Positions 47,701 through 59,158 of a stretch of DNA of 64,000 nt are shown in pieces. Where the stretch lies: contig CM075101.1 of the NCBI GenBank assembly GCA_037576195.1, forward strand, positions 37,386,001 through 37,450,000. The letters run 5' to 3'. The first letter of the stretch is position 1. Every line of letters begins with the position of its first letter. The translations under genes were made by a program, and so were the position numbers. The stretch is from Phytoseiulus persimilis (Eukaryota; Arthropoda; Arachnida; Mesostigmata; Phytoseiidae). Below the pieces are notes generated by a model. That model did not search any database and was not told the origin of the DNA. It saw only the letters and a program-made list of their open reading frames with translations.

Positions 47701-50700
47701 GCTGAAGCCTCTCGGATGGTAGGGGCGGTCTCGCAGAGCTTTCTCCGACCCAGGTTCTTCCGACCTTTCTTCCCCACTGTTGTCACGGATTTCCCCCATT
47801 GTATCGTTGATCGAGATCCTGTTGTTCCTTTCCACAAGACCGATTCTTTGTGAAATGGCTGCAGGGAGCGATTCCGGTCCTGGGATTCCCCGTGCTAGAA
47901 GTAGACGCTCTTCCCGGGGAGCGTTCCCACTCAACCAGGCGGTTGGCGGCCTCGACGATGATGTAGCCATGCGAAAATGTTGATCAGCGCTGCAGAGAAC
48001 GTTTCGAGTGGTACGATTGTACGCAGCTTGCGGCCCGTCCCCGCTCCGTAACGTACGTTCGGAATACGGCGTTCAATGGGCTTGTTCGTCCAGCGGTCGA
48101 GCAAGCCGCTGGTCATACTAGTTTGCATAGGAAGTGTACAGCGCAAACACGGAGCTTCATTTTGCATACATATGAAAGTACAGCTGCGCAAGATTACCAA
48201 TCGCTGACCGGCTGGCGAGCTGACTGTCCGCTCCACCTGGCTCCCGCGCCGAATCTCGCGTCCGATCGTCTCCACGGTTACGTTTCGTTGAGCCGAATCT
48301 GTCCCGGTTCAGCTGCTACTGCAGCTTGCATGCGGCGGGACTTATCGGTGAACATGACGATAACGCGCGAGGGGAGAAGCGGCTGCCTTCTGCCTGCCGA
48401 ATCGATGAGTGCTCCTTTGTGATGAAGCATATATGGGCTCATGCATATACTCGGACACGAGAGCTGCATTCGCGTCGCCGTCATCAGTCGCCCGACAGAA
48501 TCGCCACGATGTCAGGTGTTCTTGGATTCGGGGCCCGAACTCAATCCAGGAGGAGCTACAGCGACGCGAACTACGAGATCGCAGCCGGAACATCGAGTCG
48601 TGTCGAGGAGCAGATAGGGTGCCCGTCCGTAGCGACTTCACTGATTTGCGGGCTGGCGGCGCGGGGATTGATGCTCGGATGGCCGGTTACAGCGTTCCGT
48701 ATTGCAACGCGTTTCATCAAATGTGTTTCATATTTTTCAGGTCGTTACATCATCATCGGTTGCCACCATGACTCGTGGACAAAAGGAGCCGGCGATCCAG
48801 GCAGCGGAATGGCCGTTCTGATGGAGGTCTGCTTCGCGACTAGAGAATTTTTCCATGATTATCCCGAATAGCGCATGCAGGAGAGGGATCATTTGAGCAG
48901 AAACAATGCATCCGAGCAATCTAATCCGTCGGAAAATGGCCGCCAGTAACCCCTGGTTTTCAGGTTGCCCGCATGTTCTCCGACCTCATCCGGATAGAAG
49001 GTTGGAGACCTAAGAGGACTCTGATTTTCGCTGCTTGGGACGCTGAAGAATTCGGCCAAGTCGGGAGCACGGAATTCCTCCAAAAACACTTCAGCGAACT
49101 CAGTCACAGAACTGTCGCCTACTTGTCCCTCGATCAAGCCGTAACCGGTGAGTTCGTCCGAGGAGGCATGCCGCTTGATCTCGCGTTTCCAACGGTTTTT
49201 ATACCGAATCTGCGTTCGGAAAATCAAGATTCCCCGAAGTATCTGCCGCGCGGATCCATTAGCTGCGATGTGACCCTCCGAATCTATTTGATTCCGAGCA
49301 TGTCGAGAACAAGTCGAACCAAAAGACGTCTCTGGTCAAATAATTAGGCTCGGAGCACAATGGAGACAATGAGGGGGAAATAGCGACGAGGAATTCTCAA
49401 CGGCCTCCAGTGAGATAACAAAGCTTTTATGTCCTCTGTATTATACGCGTGTGCCCGTTCCCGTCTCGACCGCGGAGCAGCCGCTTGTCCATCGGCTCGT
49501 GTCTCCCATTGGAAGAATAGCTTCAAGCATCCCGGTCGATGATCTGCGGCCCCGATCCGGCCCGGCCGTTGACTCGCCACATTTTCCTGCGAAACATCGA
49601 GACACAACTCACTGTTCGACCTCGGTGTTCTCAGAAGGTGCGGCGAACACGTGATGCGGTGTCCCTGATCAGCGGAACAGGAGGGAATTAAAAGTTTGAG
49701 CTTGTTCTGTATTCAAGCGCCATCCGCCAATTAAGGGCAGCTTACAGACGCTACTGAATAACTGAGTTCCATCGCAACGATACGTTCACGGAACGCTCAT
49801 GAGTGAATCGTAAACTCTGCGGGACGAGGGCTGCTCGTGAAAATGAAGCTCCTTAGAGTCCATTAGCCGTTTTTGGAACTACGGTCGTCGGAACAGCCGG
49901 CGGCTGACCAGCCCCACGGAGCGGAAGGAGAGCGTGGTCCTCGTCAGCGACATCAGTGCAGTAAAACACGGGTATGGTGGGAAGTCTGTCTCAGGAATCT
50001 CAAGAGCTGCGCGGATCGATTTCAATGCACCGCGTTCCAGGAGTGTCACTATACGAAGCAGTCAAACAGGCCGTGGTTTCCCAATCACTCAGTCAGGTCA
50101 CAAGGTCGCATCTGTTGCTTCGCAGGCAATCGCACTCTGCAGGTGATCGGCAGTCCGCTACTCCGACAGGTTCTGAGTGAGGCCGCTGAGAAGGTCCCAT
50201 CACCCGGAGAAGACCAAATTGCAAACTCCGATCAGAACAATAACCCTCCGCCGCAGCAGTCGTCCGGGACAACTGCGCCGCACCAGCAGGCCGAGAGCTT
50301 ATACTCTTCTTGGACGCGTGCACGACCCGCACTTTTGAACTCTCGACGGGGATCGGTGCCCGAAATAATTCCACCTGCTAGCGGAGCGGATTTCGTTCCA
50401 TTCTTCCAGCTGCTTGGCGTCCCAGTCGCTCACTTCCAATATGTGGCCAGGGACGGCTCCACCGATTATCCGCCCCTGCGTACGGTGTACGACGATTTCG
50501 ATTATATCGCCAACTTCACCGACCCGGGACAGCACGCAATGGCCGCGCTCGCTCAGCTCATTGCAGCGACCGCGCTCAAGCTCGCTGACACACTCCAACT
50601 GCCTGTGAAGGTGAGTGACGGCGAATTCTTCGTTTCTCCAGTAGGTTTATCCGCGGATCGTAGCTCTGACCCGATGTGAGCTCTCCGACTGGTGTCTGTT

Positions 50701-51519
50701 CCGTGTCCGTGCGAGTAGATGCACGTCGTCCGAGGGCGACGCGGAGCGTCATCGTTGCCCAGAGCTGCTCCGCTCCGAGCTCAAAAATTCCAACTCCCGC
50801 GTTGCAGGCCACCGACTACGCCGATCAGCTTTCGGCAGACTTCGCCACGTTCCAAAGGGTTCAAGGAGATTTCTTCAGGACGAATCACATCCGACTCGAT
50901 GCCTTGTCGCTGGCAGTCAAGGGTTTTAGCGCGGCCGCCAAGAATTTTCAAGAGACTTCCGACAGGAGCTCGAAGAGCGACAAGAGTAGGTTGCGTTCAT
51001 CTTGAGTTGACCTCCTTGGCAGCGAGTATCACCCAAACTCGAACCAAGAGAGCCGAGTCTGGTAGTCAACCTCAAATTTTTGTACGAGGACGTCTCGGAC
51101 CTTCTGTCGCTGCCGAGAACATGTATTCGTGCGAAGACTTTGATTCGAACGGTTTCGGTTGACGTTCTGTGGACTGCATCAGAACCACTTAAAGCCTCGG
51201 CTTTCCTGTTCCAGACATCCTGAGCACACTTGAGGAGTTCAACGACCGACTTCTGCAGCTCGAACGAAGCTTCCTTCTGCCTGCCGCGTACCCGCGCCAC
51301 TCGCACTCCAGGCATCTGCTCTACGGGCCCGACAACGACGATTCAACAAAAGGAACCTTGTTCCCTCATTTGGTGATGGCCGTGAGGCAGGCCCGAAAAC
51401 GACCCATCTCGCCAGCACTCAGCTACGTGCGTGAAAACCTCTCGTTGGTTCTCAACGCCATCCGGGCCGCGACCGGAATCCTCGACAAGAGTTTGCTGCT
51501 CAGAGGCGACCCGGTCTAA
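41512..51519 (+). CDS. Glutamate carboxypeptidase II (NAALADase/PSMA)-like membrane protein, probably inactive
   Basis: Twelve plus-strand exons join with consistent phases to 791 residues: 41512-41540, 41581-41850, 42562-42785, 43315-43512, 43718-43955, 44944-45036, 47485-47570, 48741-48826, 48964-49147, 50126-50610, 50808-50985, 51215-51519. Layout follows the PSMA/transferrin-receptor family: short cytosolic tail, one membrane span (residues about 36-52), protease-associated domain, M28 peptidase domain, helical dimerisation domain. Zinc-site residues kept are His388 (GCHHDSW), Asp398, Glu436-Glu437 (WDAEEF) and Asp465. The remaining ligand His is Arg588 (YPPLRTVY). The family's glutamate-binding SGRARY and NKY segments are also lost, so catalysis is unlikely; a receptor or scaffold role like the transferrin receptor is an inference. 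A Gln/Pro/Asn-rich insert lies near residues 500-525. Intron 45037-47484 uses a GC donor. Exon 1 is the least certain; a far upstream first exon is possible. Confidence 0.85.
42278..42306 (+). repeat. GGTC/GTTC tetranucleotide repeat in an intron
   Basis: GGTTGGTCGGTCGCTCGTTC and further GTTC units within the carboxypeptidase-like gene intron 41851-42561. The complementary GAAC repeat occurs at 47110-47144. Confidence 0.75.
44558..44796 (+). CDS. Coding exon or small gene nested in an intron of the carboxypeptidase-like gene
   Basis: An open frame of 79 codons lies inside intron 43956-44943, on the same strand. It can start as an exon after CGTGCAG (44558) or as a stand-alone 77-residue protein at the ATG at 44563 (context TCAAGATGC). 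Its composition looks coding: acidic and basic residues are mixed, with VAPDSYDRRWKNTEF, GTGNWGSLPVSRKVE and RPLMSFLRQMGDF at the end. It does not match the phase of the carboxypeptidase exon before it. It does match the phase of the exon ending at 36321. Family not recognised. Confidence 0.4.
47110..47144 (+). repeat. CAAA/GAAC tetranucleotide repeat in an intron
   Basis: ACAAACAAACC then CGAACGAACGAACGAAC within intron 45037-47484; partly complementary to the repeat at 42278-42306. Confidence 0.75.
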
Positions 51520-52667
51520 CGGGTCTAGAGGCTCTTGATGATACAGCACCTGTTCTCCCGGTCCGGATGTCAGAAACGAAACCACCCGGACCCGCCTCGG
51601 AGATTTCACCACGACCGAGGATAGCAGCGGGAAAAAAAAAAACATCCAAACCTGTGATTTCACAATTATGTCAGTCATCCATAGTTGAAAGTCGACGAAG
51701 TTGAAGCATCGAACTTTCGTTGTATCATTCGCTCACGTTTCCTATCTACAATGTCTATCTTGTTGGAGAACCCGTTTATATCAATCCAGCCGGGAGCCCG
51801 TTCTAGGAAAATTCATAGAGAGCGATCGTAACGTAGCGCGCATCAAAATGGGGGAGCTAGCGATCAAATTATACTTTTTGTCTTTTCTCAGCGTAGTTTC
51901 GACAATCAGCCGATAGATAGCGTGATTCATAAAGGCGAGCTTCGAACATTCCTTTGAAGGCCTCGGGCGCAGTGAATTATCGGGAAAATACACCGACAAC
52001 ATGGATGAACGGGGGACTGGACGATCGACCGATTGAGTGATTTCGTCGTAGCAAATTGGTTCAGAAGATTCGAGCCGTAGGTAGAACTGATGACTGCCGA
52101 TCGAAGGAGCTTGATCGAAAGCTAATAAATAATTCCTCAGGGCAATAAGGGGTTGTGACGTCGATGAGTTACGAGAGCTCTCTTACTCCTCCGCGATGAG
52201 CTGTATCGGAGAGAATAACAGAGAATGGCATTTTGAAACAGGACTGTGAGCTTGCGTAGGTGTCCCTGAGAGTACGGCAGGCGAGAGGAGAATGCCTCAG
52301 AGAGCAAATATTTCCGTGAGTGAGATATCCCAGGAGGTTTCAATCCACGCAACTGTCACGACCGACCAACGAGCAGGGTTTACTGCCGATATGCCGACCT
52401 CGAATCTTTCTGGAATGTCGATGTTTGCGTTGTTGATTGCCCGTTGAGTAACAGGCATCAAATCATTACCATGTAATAAAATGATATACATTGTTCCTAA
52501 GAGAGGCAGAGTTTCTCGGGGCGACGCTCCCGTCTAAATTGAGCCGGTGGATTGTCTGCACGTTTGGATTCTTTTTCCGCTCGGACTCAAGTTTGAATTG
52601 GGAACCGACTACCCAACTCGACCCCCTTAGCGAGGATGATAATCAATATCGATAGCTCCTCCTCGAA
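51520..52667. other. 3' flank of the carboxypeptidase-like gene; no other gene seen
   Basis: AATAAA near 52124 is a possible distal polyadenylation signal; an A-rich run occurs near 51630. Frames are short and unremarkable. Confidence 0.35.
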
Positions 52668-53024
52668 ATGAGCCCCGTGGATCTCGTGAACTCGAGATTC
52701 CTGTCAGATTTCCGCCTTGGAACCAAGATTGTCCTCGGGCAAGGATTCTCAAGTAAGGGACCCTGTTCTTTATTGTGGTCTGATCGTCGCTCGTGTGCGA
52801 TCTTCATTCAATTTTTAGACAAAGAAGTGAAACAGAGTCTGTGTGCTATTACACTAGACGGCTATCAGCCTTGCCTAAGGAAATCCGCCGCAAGGCCGGC
52901 GAATTCAATTCCACTGAATGAGGTGTTCGGGAGCGCACTGACGAGCCTGGAAAAGAGACTGAGGGCCCAGATATCACTTCCTCGGGCTATTTCGTATCTA
53001 TCCCGCTCGGCGCCAACGCTTTGA
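52668..53024 (+). CDS. Small two-exon gene, unknown protein
   Basis: Exon 1 (52668-52752) begins with an ATG and ends A|GTAAGG. Exon 2 (52819-53024) follows a good acceptor (CATTCAATTTTTAG). Phase 1 joins phase 1, giving 96 residues. The intron is 66 bases and is also open in the same frame, so an unspliced 118-residue form can be read. The N-terminus (SDFRLGTKIVLGQGFS) looks superficially like the start of a protein-kinase glycine loop, but no further kinase motif follows. The rest is basic and helical (LTSLEKRLRAQ). Family not recognised; a truncated gene is possible. Confidence 0.4.
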   Translation: MSPVDLVNSRFLSDFRLGTKIVLGQGFSSKGPCSLLWSDRRSCAIFIQFLDKEVKQSLCAITLDGYQPCLRKSAARPANSIPLNEVFGSALTSLEKRLRAQISLPRAISYLSRSAPTL

Positions 53025-56000
53025 ACGTCTTCGGGCGTCCCTGATGCCTCGGCATCTGTCCGACTCGGAGGCGCATCAACGGAGCAGAGGGGCGACTTTT
53101 GAAAATTACTGCTGTGAACAACAATTATTCTCCTGGGGCTAGGAGGTAAACGATCTCGGTATCACCACACGCCTGTTCCTCAATAGGAATGCTCGGCTCA
53201 GTTCCCAATGGAGGCCAACCAAGCTCGTTCGTGAGCGGAAAACTTGGGAAACTTGGATGCTCCTCAGAAAAATCTTGAGTATGCTTGGGCCGGCATTGAT
53301 TCTGTGAAAGTCCCTCCGGGGTTGAATCTCTGGTTCCGGCTCCCTTGCTCCCGAAAAGTTCGAACCATGCCACACTGTCGATGGAAACTTATTTCCAGAG
53401 AAATCGCTCTCCACCCCCAAATCGACTAAAAATGCCTTCCCTTCTGCAATTCGTAAATATGACTCACTTATGACCCACTTCCGCATGCGATTCAAGTCTT
53501 CGAAAAATTTCGCTCATGGAAAGCGTACTCGCTATGAGGAGTGGTAAGGCTCCTTTGCCCGGAGAAAGTTCCAGAAAAAGTAGTACGTCCCACACGATTA
53601 ACAGCCATCCGACACTTCGCTCATCAGGAGGTCATCAATTCCCGATCGGAAATAAACTTCTCTAAGCTTCCATGATCACGCCTCTGAAGCGAATGCAGTT
53701 ACGAGGGTTCCCTGAGCTCTCCATTGCCCTAGGAGCTCGCGAGATCGGCGCGCCGCTCATCCCAAAAATGTCCGTGTGTGTTGCGCGGAGCGCTACAGTG
53801 GAGGAGCTTGACTCAACGCACTGCGGCTTACATTACCTGTGAAGTCCGTTTCAACTGCCAACTGTGGTCAGGTTTCGGCCGGTTTGTCACCGCAACGACA
53901 TGAACAAAGTTCGCCACGCAGTGCAGGTTAACCGGAGCCTGCGCTCTGCCCGCTGCTTCCAGCCGAACTCCCTACTTCGGTGGTTCTCAACCTTTTTGAG
54001 TCAGCGGACCTCCGTGGGGGTCCCGGAAGACCCTTCATCCATGCATATCCATCGATCTTCCCATCTGAGTATCAGATGCCCATTGCCATTGAGAGTTCTT
54101 GGTCAATGAGAGGAGAACAATGCAGCGTCGTTAATTTACTCTCTCTAGACAACTTGCGTGCGCAAACTCAGAGTGGACATATCCACAATCTTTGAGGATG
54201 ACGATCGCTGCTGGACATGACGATGGAGAGCACGTTAAGGTAATCAATGAATGAGATTTGCTTATGGTGGTGGCCCTTTCCTGCTCTCGGTCTCCGTTGA
54301 GACGACGTAAAACACGCACTTCGAGGCTCGGCGCGAAGAGAAGGAGAGCCACCACCACGCCGTTGGTGACCCGGATAATTACGAGTCCAGCGCGATAACT
54401 ACGCTGGCGGAGCCTTCTTGTATCCGATTCTCCCGTTCGAATAGGAACATTCGTTCGTCGGAACGAATTTAAATTCAATTTGAATTCAATACGATGACAT
54501 AATGTATTTTCAGTCAGACGACTGCTCTTGGCGGGTTCCCCGCTTGTAACGCAATCGAGTGACGAGAAACAAATAGGACGAGAGGATACTTGAAACCATG
54601 GAAGACTGATTCACGAGTAAAACGGAAATTTCGAACGTCGGGAGGGGAAATAGTTCAGCAAATCTCAGATGCGGTGTCAAGGATCAGCAAGTCAGGTGCT
54701 CCTTGTGTGCTCCGACGGAGTCCTGAACTTGATGTATCGCGAAGCATGTGATCGCATCGGGGACCCTTGCTCGACGGAGCCTGTGACAGCTTTGCAAATG
54801 AATTCTGCCCATGTCGGTTTCGCTGAACTCAGGCTGGATTAGACGATATTTTGGATGGGAACGGTGCACCTGGAAGTTGCCGGACAGTTCGACCTCTGCG
54901 TTCGAGATGGCAACCCATGATGACCCATTGCGCAGCTCGGTCCGGTATCGGAACAAATAGATGCCCAAGGCTCTTCCAGTGAGATCAGCGCCGCCGAGGG
55001 GAGACTGTAAGCGGAAGAACCAGAAAAATATGATTGCTCGACGCGATTCGGCCGCAGGAGTGGGTGGGCTGAAACATACGACCATCGCTCGGTATGTGTG
55101 CCCAGATAATGAAGCAGGGTACTGAACAAGCCGTAAGTTATCAAGCGGTTGTTGGGGTTTTCTAGTGACTGAGGACGATCTCCAAGGCCATTAATTCGAA
55201 CTTCCAAGCTTACATCCTCGATTCTACTCGAGTCTGCTGTCTTCATTCAACAGCGGGAAAGATCAATGACGAAGAAGAGCGGGGTTTGTAAGCAAACCTT
55301 TTCATTGGAATGATACCGACTCTCGCCCTCCTTCTATGAATGGAGAGAAGAAAACCGAAGGAAAACAATACCACTGATGTGGTCCGCAGCTGCGCCGCGA
55401 AGGCGCATGCAATGAGATTACGACCTCAACAGACCAACAGGGCCGTAAAGCCGAGAGGATAGCATGTTTCACCAACCGTTAGGGCTTCTTCAGCGAGCTA
55501 TAGCGTCCTACATCCGAATGGTCTCTATCTAGTAGAGAATTTGTGAGGTGCAGGCTCATAAACCATGCTGTTCACGTATGCACGCATAAGTTGCTCGTTG
55601 GCTGGCGAGTTTCCTGCCTCGGCATTTCTAGGAAGGATTCCCACGTTCAGTGACTCCGCGACTTCCCCCACCTCTCGGTAGCGGATAGATGGACAGCTGT
55701 TTTCGAAACCGCTGAACACTGTCGGGACATGGTTGCTGGATGAAGTGTTTCGCATAACAGCAACGGAATTATGAACGAGCAGAACTTGTTTTGGACCCAT
55801 AAAAGTCGATTGAGTCTTCAAGAGGCAACCAGGCGCGTGGCCACCGAGCTGAGTTCTCAGACCAACGTCACCAATACTCTTCTTCCAAAGCTCATTTTCC
55901 TTGTTCCGATCGCTCATGTACAGCTTCTGCTCGGACCTGAGTTTAAAACTCATCCTGCTAGTTAACTGGAACGCTTGCAGCGGCATGGTAATGAATTTCG

Positions 56001-56880
56001 ATACTTCTCCCTCGAAATTGATTTCGTTGATATAGGAAACTCAATATCATTTTCAGAGTTTCTGCCCAGAACAAACGCTGTCCTCGGAAACTAGTTTCAA
56101 AATCAGACGGCTCGTCCTCCATCGCTGTCTGATCGACGCCCTTGAAGTTTAAAGAAATCGGAGAACAAGATAACATCTCGTGCTACTTACCTCCCACAGG
56201 CCTGGAAAATAGTCGAAAATTCCGCGGGATGGAGACTTGATCGATGCGTTTTCGCCTTCGATAGTAACGGTTGACGAGGGACTATTTTTTTGACAGAGAA
56301 AATTGCTGGAACTTTCGCTTGTGTGCACGCATAGGAATCCTAATAATTTTTGCACGATGTAGTAACGTTCTGTCTGTCCGGAAAAATTGCAGATCTTGAA
56401 AGTTTCTTCGATGACTGTGGATTTGGGGTGTATTTATGGTTGAAAAAGTGGTCCCCCATCTCCCAGATTTTTAGGTACATACGAGAAGGTCTGTCATGAG
56501 AAGCTTCCTCGTGGCCACGCCCCTAGTGCAGCACGTAGTTTCTGGTATCAGTTACCCAGATGTCTCGGGTTTCTGTCGTTCACCATATTTTTCTCAACTT
56601 CGGGTCGTCCCGCGAATCGTGAATCCAGAGGTTCTCATGAATCCAGTTGGTACTCGAAAAAACGTACTTGCGAACCCCAGCTCGCATTGTTTGAAATCAC
56701 GGCGTCAGACGACTGGAACAGTATGATCGAATGCCAGAATGGGCTGAAAAATGGGAACAGAACTCCGTTCTCCATGCAAGAGGGGATGGAGTCTGTCGGG
56801 GAGTATCACTCGATCCGGAATGAGCATGGGTGGAGTCGCTTCACGGAGCTCTCCTTGAAATCAGTTCATGAGTAAATATA
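53025..56880. other. Minus-strand exon-like frames, no gene assembled
   Basis: Minus-strand frames at 53125-53495, 54684-55246 and 55525-55986 have protein-like composition: for example LEVRINGLGDRPQSLE and NFQVHRSHPKYRLIQPEF at 54.7-55.2 kb, and QKLYMSDRNKENELWKKS at 55.9 kb. An acceptor-like CTTCCGCTTACAG lies near 55007. I could not join them with matching phases or recognise a family, so they are left as candidates. Confidence 0.3.
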
Positions 56881-57443
56881 GTGACATTTCGAGAGGCGCT
56901 ACAGTTTCAACTTCAAACTGTTGATCATTCATTGAGGACGATTGTTCTCTTCTTCGCGCTTCTGGCTTGTGCTAACGCTCAATATGGTTACAGGCGCGGT
57001 CACGTAGCCTACGGAGGCCAGGCAGTCCGAGGTGGTCTCGGGGGTCTCGGCGCTGGAAAATATAGAGACTACTCGGACAGCGGAGGAGGTTATGGAGCCA
57101 AAGGAGCAGGCGGTTACGGAGAGATCGATACGGACGTTACGGAGCTGGACTTGGAAGAATCGGATATCGAGGTCACGGAGCTGGACTTGGTGGCGCACGA
57201 AACGGCGGAAAAATCTCACCGCTGTCAGTCGATATGATAGAGGCTACCCCGACTGACTCTCTGACTGCCCAAATATATTCGTCAATTGAAGCACCGGTTC
57301 GAATGAGTTCGAGTGATTTCTTGATTAATCGAGTGAGCTGCTTTCGTTTGGGAGACAATAAGACGGGCTCGACAACGACCCTGGAGAACGCAAGTCTAAA
57401 ATTAGACGTTGGCAACGCTCACAAATTCTGCAGAGCCGCTTGA
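56881..57443 (+). pseudogene. Glycine/tyrosine-rich secreted (cuticle-like) protein with two apparent frameshifts
   Basis: A plus-strand frame encodes a signal peptide (TIVLFFALLACANAQ) followed by YGYRRGHVAYGGQAVRGG and more Gly/Tyr-rich sequence, as in arthropod cuticle and glycine-rich secreted proteins. The start Met is not in this exon; it probably comes from a tiny upstream exon joined after CATTCATTGAG. After about 57122 the open frame turns acidic (VTELDLEES), while the +2 frame keeps the Gly/Tyr theme (YGAGLGRIGYRGHGAGLGG). After an A-run near 57207-57212 a third frame gives SRYDRGYPD and a stop. Two single-base shifts, by mutation or assembly error, would explain this. If the frame as given is real, the protein simply has an acidic tail ending at 57237. 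Confidence 0.6.
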
Positions 57444-57687
57444 ATGCCTTCACGCACCGCATTAGCGCTAGCATTCCCTGCGTGAAGCCACTCCGAGCGA
57501 CCCAACGCACCTTGTTCCGAGGAAACAGCAGCCGCTCGCTCACACAAGGTGTCCATGAAGGACGTTTATTGAATGAATACAAAACGTGGATGGGTCATTC
57601 GACTCTCGGCATTCATTGATGCAGCGATCGGGCACACGAAGAGGACATTCCAGGAATGATGAGACCAGTGATCTTACAAAAGCTATT

Positions 57688-58727
57688 TCAATGACCCGGA
57701 GCTGGGCCTACGTTAAAGCACACTTCAGATTTGTGCACCTCTGTCGGCTCAGCCTCAACGCTGTTGGGCACAGTCGGTGCCGTCTGAAGTTCCGTTCGAC
57801 CGTGCGAAAGTCGCTGAGGTTGAGAAGCGGCGCTTATTTGAGGCTGCTGGGCGGTCGGCATCTGGGCATGAATGGACAACAGACCTGGGGATTAGGGGAA
57901 CACTGTCAGCGGAATAGATAGGCAGCATAGATTGACCGATGGGTCCAGACAGACGTCGATGGTAGGAACAGGATCCCTGTGCATGCTTTCCAAAAAAAGG
58001 AAAATAGTACACGCCCAACAGTTTCCAAGATTTGTCACTGACCAGATGGGCTAAGATTCGACGTCACCGTGTCCAGATCGACTCCGTCGGGAAGCTGGAT
58101 TTCCCGCCGGAACTCTTTGCAGCAATTTTGTGTTTCTTTCTTGGCATGGACGATGAGTTGGTTCTCGATCGCCTTCACTGTGATCTCTTCTGGTTCGAAC
58201 TCGTGGACATCCAATTCGACCAAGAGCCGATTTTTCTCATCAACCTCGGCCTTGACTTCCCGAGCGACTTTTTGGAAGCCGCTGCGAAGGCAAAAAGAGC
58301 CTCTGAACAAAGTTGGCGCCGAATATATCAGAGCTACGGGAAAACATCCATTTCGCGGGGATAGTCATCCACGTGCGCGCGCGCACGCACACGCGACTGA
58401 AACGCTTGACCCGAAACGAACAGATTCGCTTTCTTCCATATCATCCTTTCACTTATTCTCTCTGCCAAGACATTAAGCGACCCCCTACCTGTCGGTGGGG
58501 AACTGCAGCTCCTTGAAAATGTCGTCGAACATATCGTCTTGGAAGGTTCTTGAGTAGCGGTTGAACACGCCGCTGAGCTGACGGCGAAGGTCTCGCTCTG
58601 GCCTGTGGGTGGCTTCCCTCATAATATCATCGATCTGCCTGCGGACACGCTGCCGGTATTCATCGAAAGACGAACCGAAAACGTCCATCGGAACGAGAAA
58701 CTCATCGTGATGAGGGAAGTTGTCCAT
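57688..58727 (-). CDS. Small heat shock protein (alpha-crystallin family), three coding exons
   Basis: Minus-strand exons 58727-58489, 58281-58043 and 57884-57688 join in phase to 224 residues. Donors are GTAGGG and GTCAGT; acceptors are CCTTCGCAG and ATCCCCAG. Residues about 82-168 form an alpha-crystallin domain: LVELDVHEFEPEEITVK, then a KEFRREIQLPDGVD block, then TVTSNLSPSG joined across the last intron to LLSIHAQMP. Such proteins hold unfolding proteins as ATP-independent chaperones. The C-terminal tail (about 56 residues) is Gln/Pro/Ser-rich and lacks an obvious I-x-I motif. The first Met is placed in the exon after CTCTTTCGCAG because no upstream frame matches its phase; the 5' exon is then untranslated. 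A second in-phase acceptor (TTGTTCAG) 21 bases earlier would add seven residues at the second exon. Confidence 0.88.
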
Positions 58728-59158
58728 CAGGGAACGGCTGCGAAAGAGAATGAAACCTTGAGTGAGGATGAGTCCTTGATCTCAAATCGGGTCGAGAAGC
58801 CAGCAACCGCCTGTGGCAGCAGCCAGACCAAAGAGCGCAATACATAGCGAACTAGAACGACGAGCCGAGCCATGAAAGAATTCCAGCGAAATGTTCGACG
58901 TTCATCACACAAGTGCTGTTAAGGGCTGAGCGTTATGTCCATCGGCAGCGGACAAACGTGAGCGGATATAAATAGTAGGCCTAAACATGACAGGGTTGAG
59001 CCGAGCCACGACACATGGTCTGCTGAGACTTCTAGCTTCAGATCGAACAGCGCGGCTTCACGAGACGACGATTCGTCCAGCTAGCCAGCCCGGCGGTCTG
59101 TCGGACCATCGGCCTGCCGGCATGCCTTGCCCCCTTTCTGGCGTCACTGCGAATGTAT
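58728..59158. other. 5' region of the heat shock gene
   Basis: Contains the acceptor before the coding exon (58734-58742), a probable non-coding first exon, and TATAAATAG on the plus strand at about 58966-58974 (reads CTATTTATA on the minus strand). No clear heat-shock element array was found. Confidence 0.35.

Noticed and set aside
47677-48275. Minus-strand frames inside a carboxypeptidase intron
   Set aside because: No family match and no splice or start signals; treated as intron sequence.
58866-58877. ATG of a hydrophobic frame (MARLVVLVRYVL) as the heat shock protein start
   Set aside because: Every donor in that frame is phase 0, while the next exon needs phase 2; joining them gives an early stop.
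58966-58998. TATAAATAG as a promoter for a plus-strand gene at 58987
   Set aside because: The ATG lies only about 15 bases downstream, before the expected start site, and the frame is unremarkable.
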